Of a DNA stretch of 64,000 bases, positions 62,817 to 64,000 are shown piece by piece. Every line of letters begins with the position of its first letter. Positions within the stretch are counted from its first letter, which is position 1. The position numbers and the translations under genes were made by a program. The stretch comes from Alteromonas sp. LOR (GTDB lineage Bacteria > Pseudomonadota > Gammaproteobacteria > Enterobacterales > Alteromonadaceae), in NCBI RefSeq assembly GCF_000753865.1, contig NZ_JQFW01000015.1:762530-826529 (forward strand), read 5' to 3'. A model generated the notes under the pieces. That model worked only from the letters and a program-made list of their open reading frames with translations, ran no database searches and had not been told where the DNA came from.

Positions 62817-63905
62817 ATGATAAAGGACACTGTTAATAATGTTCACGTAAGTGCAGAAGATGTGCTTATTACTCCCGATGCGTTAAGTGCTGAACTGCCT
62901 GTTTCAGACAAAGCGTTAGCGGCTATCTCAGATTCACGCCAAATTATTTCAGATATTATCCATCGACGTGATCATCGTATGCTTGTGGTATGCGGCCCTT
63001 GCTCTATCCATGATGTTGAAGCGGCTAAAGAGTATGCGTTGAAGCTAAAAGAGCTTCACGAATCATGCAAAGACACGCTATTTATTGTGATGCGGGTTTA
63101 TTTTGAAAAGCCTCGCACTACGACAGGCTGGAAAGGTTTAATTAACGACCCACATATCGATGGCACGTTCGATATTGAAACTGGCTTACGCAAAGCCCGA
63201 GAACTTCTAATTTGGTTAGCAGAATTAGAGCTGCCGGTTGCAACCGAAGCACTCGATCCTATAAGCCCTCAGTACCTTGCTGAACTATTTAGCTGGTCAG
63301 CCATTGGTGCACGTACTTCAGAGTCGCAAACTCACCGTGAAATGGCGAGTGGCTTATCCATGCCAGTGGGCTTTAAAAACGGTACAGACGGCGGTTTAGG
63401 CATTGCTATTAATGCACTCAAATCAGCTGCATCTGGGCATCGTTTCATGGGTATTAATAAGCAAGGCCAGGTAAGTATCATTGGCACTAGCGGAAACCCG
63501 GATGGTCATATTATTCTTCGCGGCGGTAAGCAGCCTAATTACGACTCTGTTTGCGTTTCTGAGTGTGAACTTGAGATGCAAGATGCGAATCTTACGGCAG
63601 GTTTAGTGGTTGATTGCAGCCACGCCAACTCTTCAAAAGATTACCGTCGTCAGCCTTTAGTGGCGCAAAATGTGGTCAATCAAATTTTGGAAGGTAATCA
63701 ATCTATTATCGGCATTATGCTTGAGAGTCACTTAAAGCCTGGCAATCAAAAAGCAGAAGGTAAGAAGTACGAGGAGTTAGACTACGGTGTTTCAATTACC
63801 GATGGCTGTATTGATTGGGAAAGCACTGAAAACCTCATATCTCAAACCAGAGATAAATTGATAACTGTGCTACCCTTACGTCAAAATAAGCGCACAGTAG
63901 CATAA
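62817..63905 (+). CDS. aroF: 3-deoxy-7-phosphoheptulonate (DAHP) synthase, AroF type
   Basis: The first enzyme of aromatic amino acid synthesis: it joins phosphoenolpyruvate and erythrose 4-phosphate. It has 362 residues of the type I-alpha family, with CGPCSIHD near residue 60, MRVYFEKPRTT, SAIGARTSESQTHRE and KNGTDGG. The opening (KDTVNNVHVSAEDVLITP) and the ATEALDPISPQYL segment are closer to the tyrosine-sensitive E. coli AroF than to AroG. The TyrR-like box upstream supports this. It appears monocistronic, followed by a repeat element. Confidence 0.94.
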   Translation: MIKDTVNNVHVSAEDVLITPDALSAELPVSDKALAAISDSRQIISDIIHRRDHRMLVVCGPCSIHDVEAAKEYALKLKELHESCKDTLFIVMRVYFEKPRTTTGWKGLINDPHIDGTFDIETGLRKARELLIWLAELELPVATEALDPISPQYLAELFSWSAIGARTSESQTHREMASGLSMPVGFKNGTDGGLGIAINALKSAASGHRFMGINKQGQVSIIGTSGNPDGHIILRGGKQPNYDSVCVSECELEMQDANLTAGLVVDCSHANSSKDYRRQPLVAQNVVNQILEGNQSIIGIMLESHLKPGNQKAEGKKYEELDYGVSITDGCIDWESTENLISQTRDKLITVLPLRQNKRTVA

Positions 63906-63912
63906 CGAATTA

Positions 63913-64000
63913 CTAGGGCGTGTTGATCTTTGCTGTACATTTTTGCAGCGGTCTGTGAGCTATTTAGACAAGGCGAATGGTTGAAGGTCTAGCGGGCTAA
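63913..64000. repeat. Dispersed palindromic element, second copy, cut by window edge
   Basis: It begins CTAGGGCGTGTTGA and contains the 22-bp inverted-repeat arm at 63945-63966. From 63967 it continues with the core of the 54255 copy in reverse complement (33 of 34 bases). The right arm lies beyond the window. It starts 8 bp after the aroF stop. Confidence 0.85.

Noticed and set aside
1..64000. tRNA, rRNA, prophage or insertion-sequence genes
   Set aside because: I looked for transposase, integrase and phage structural motifs and for tRNA cloverleaf sequence and found none I could support.

Overview
The window looks like chromosomal DNA of a marine gammaproteobacterium of the Alteromonas type. 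This is inferred from family resemblance and gene neighbourhoods (fadIJ, ypjD/yfjD next to ffh, an AroF-type DAHP synthase with a TyrR-like box, a MoxR/BatABD operon, large GGDEF/EAL proteins); no rRNA or tRNA gene is present to confirm it. Coding density is high on both strands.

Layout. 0.1-5.6 kb (minus): a sulfate assimilation operon, cysD-cysC-cysQ-cysN-SLC13 permease, in which the two ATP sulfurylase subunit genes are split by cysC and cysQ. 5.9-7.4 kb: putP. 7.6-9.6 kb: a periplasmic-sensor GGDEF protein. 9.9-11.1 kb: an ECF sigma factor and a probable anti-sigma protein. 11.3-13.1 kb: a DUF885 lipoprotein. 13.3-20.6 kb (minus): moxR-DUF58-DUF4381-batA-batB/C-batD. 21.1-24.5 kb (plus): fadI-fadJ behind a FadR-like site. 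24.7-26.1 kb: four small membrane or secreted protein genes or ORFs with several terminators and a sigma-54-like promoter. 26.3-33.9 kb: a 1518-residue propeller-PAS-GGDEF-EAL protein and a pitrilysin-type protease. 34-37.3 kb: sixA, a small ORF, yfjD and ypjD. 37.6-39 kb: ffh.

39.1-57 kb is a block of accessory genes lying between ffh and rpsP-rimM-trmD-rplS, which are close neighbours in E. coli. It holds a three-gene SMC/KITE/kleisin-like operon (MukBEF/MksBEF/Jet-like, ATPase gene first, no adjacent nuclease), a TerB-like gene, a lipoprotein hydrolase, an orphan secreted protein, an ABC exporter followed by an MFP-RND efflux pair, an MscS channel and an M20 peptidase. 57.2-59.1 kb is the ribosomal/tRNA-modification operon. 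59.3-64 kb holds a periplasmic binding protein, an enoyl-CoA isomerase-like gene, a YdjM-like membrane protein and aroF.

Two patterns cut across the genes. First, short tandem repeats (12-22 bp units) occur at about ten places, nearly all at gene ends; three are inside coding sequence and add a repetitive peptide to one terminus (BatB N-terminus, M20 peptidase C-terminus, binding-protein C-terminus). Second, a dispersed palindromic element occurs at 54.3 kb and at the right edge, with a diverged relative at 37.4 kb; the core between its 22-bp inverted arms is in opposite orientation in the two good copies. The most interesting candidate system is the SMC-like operon at 39.1-44.7 kb.
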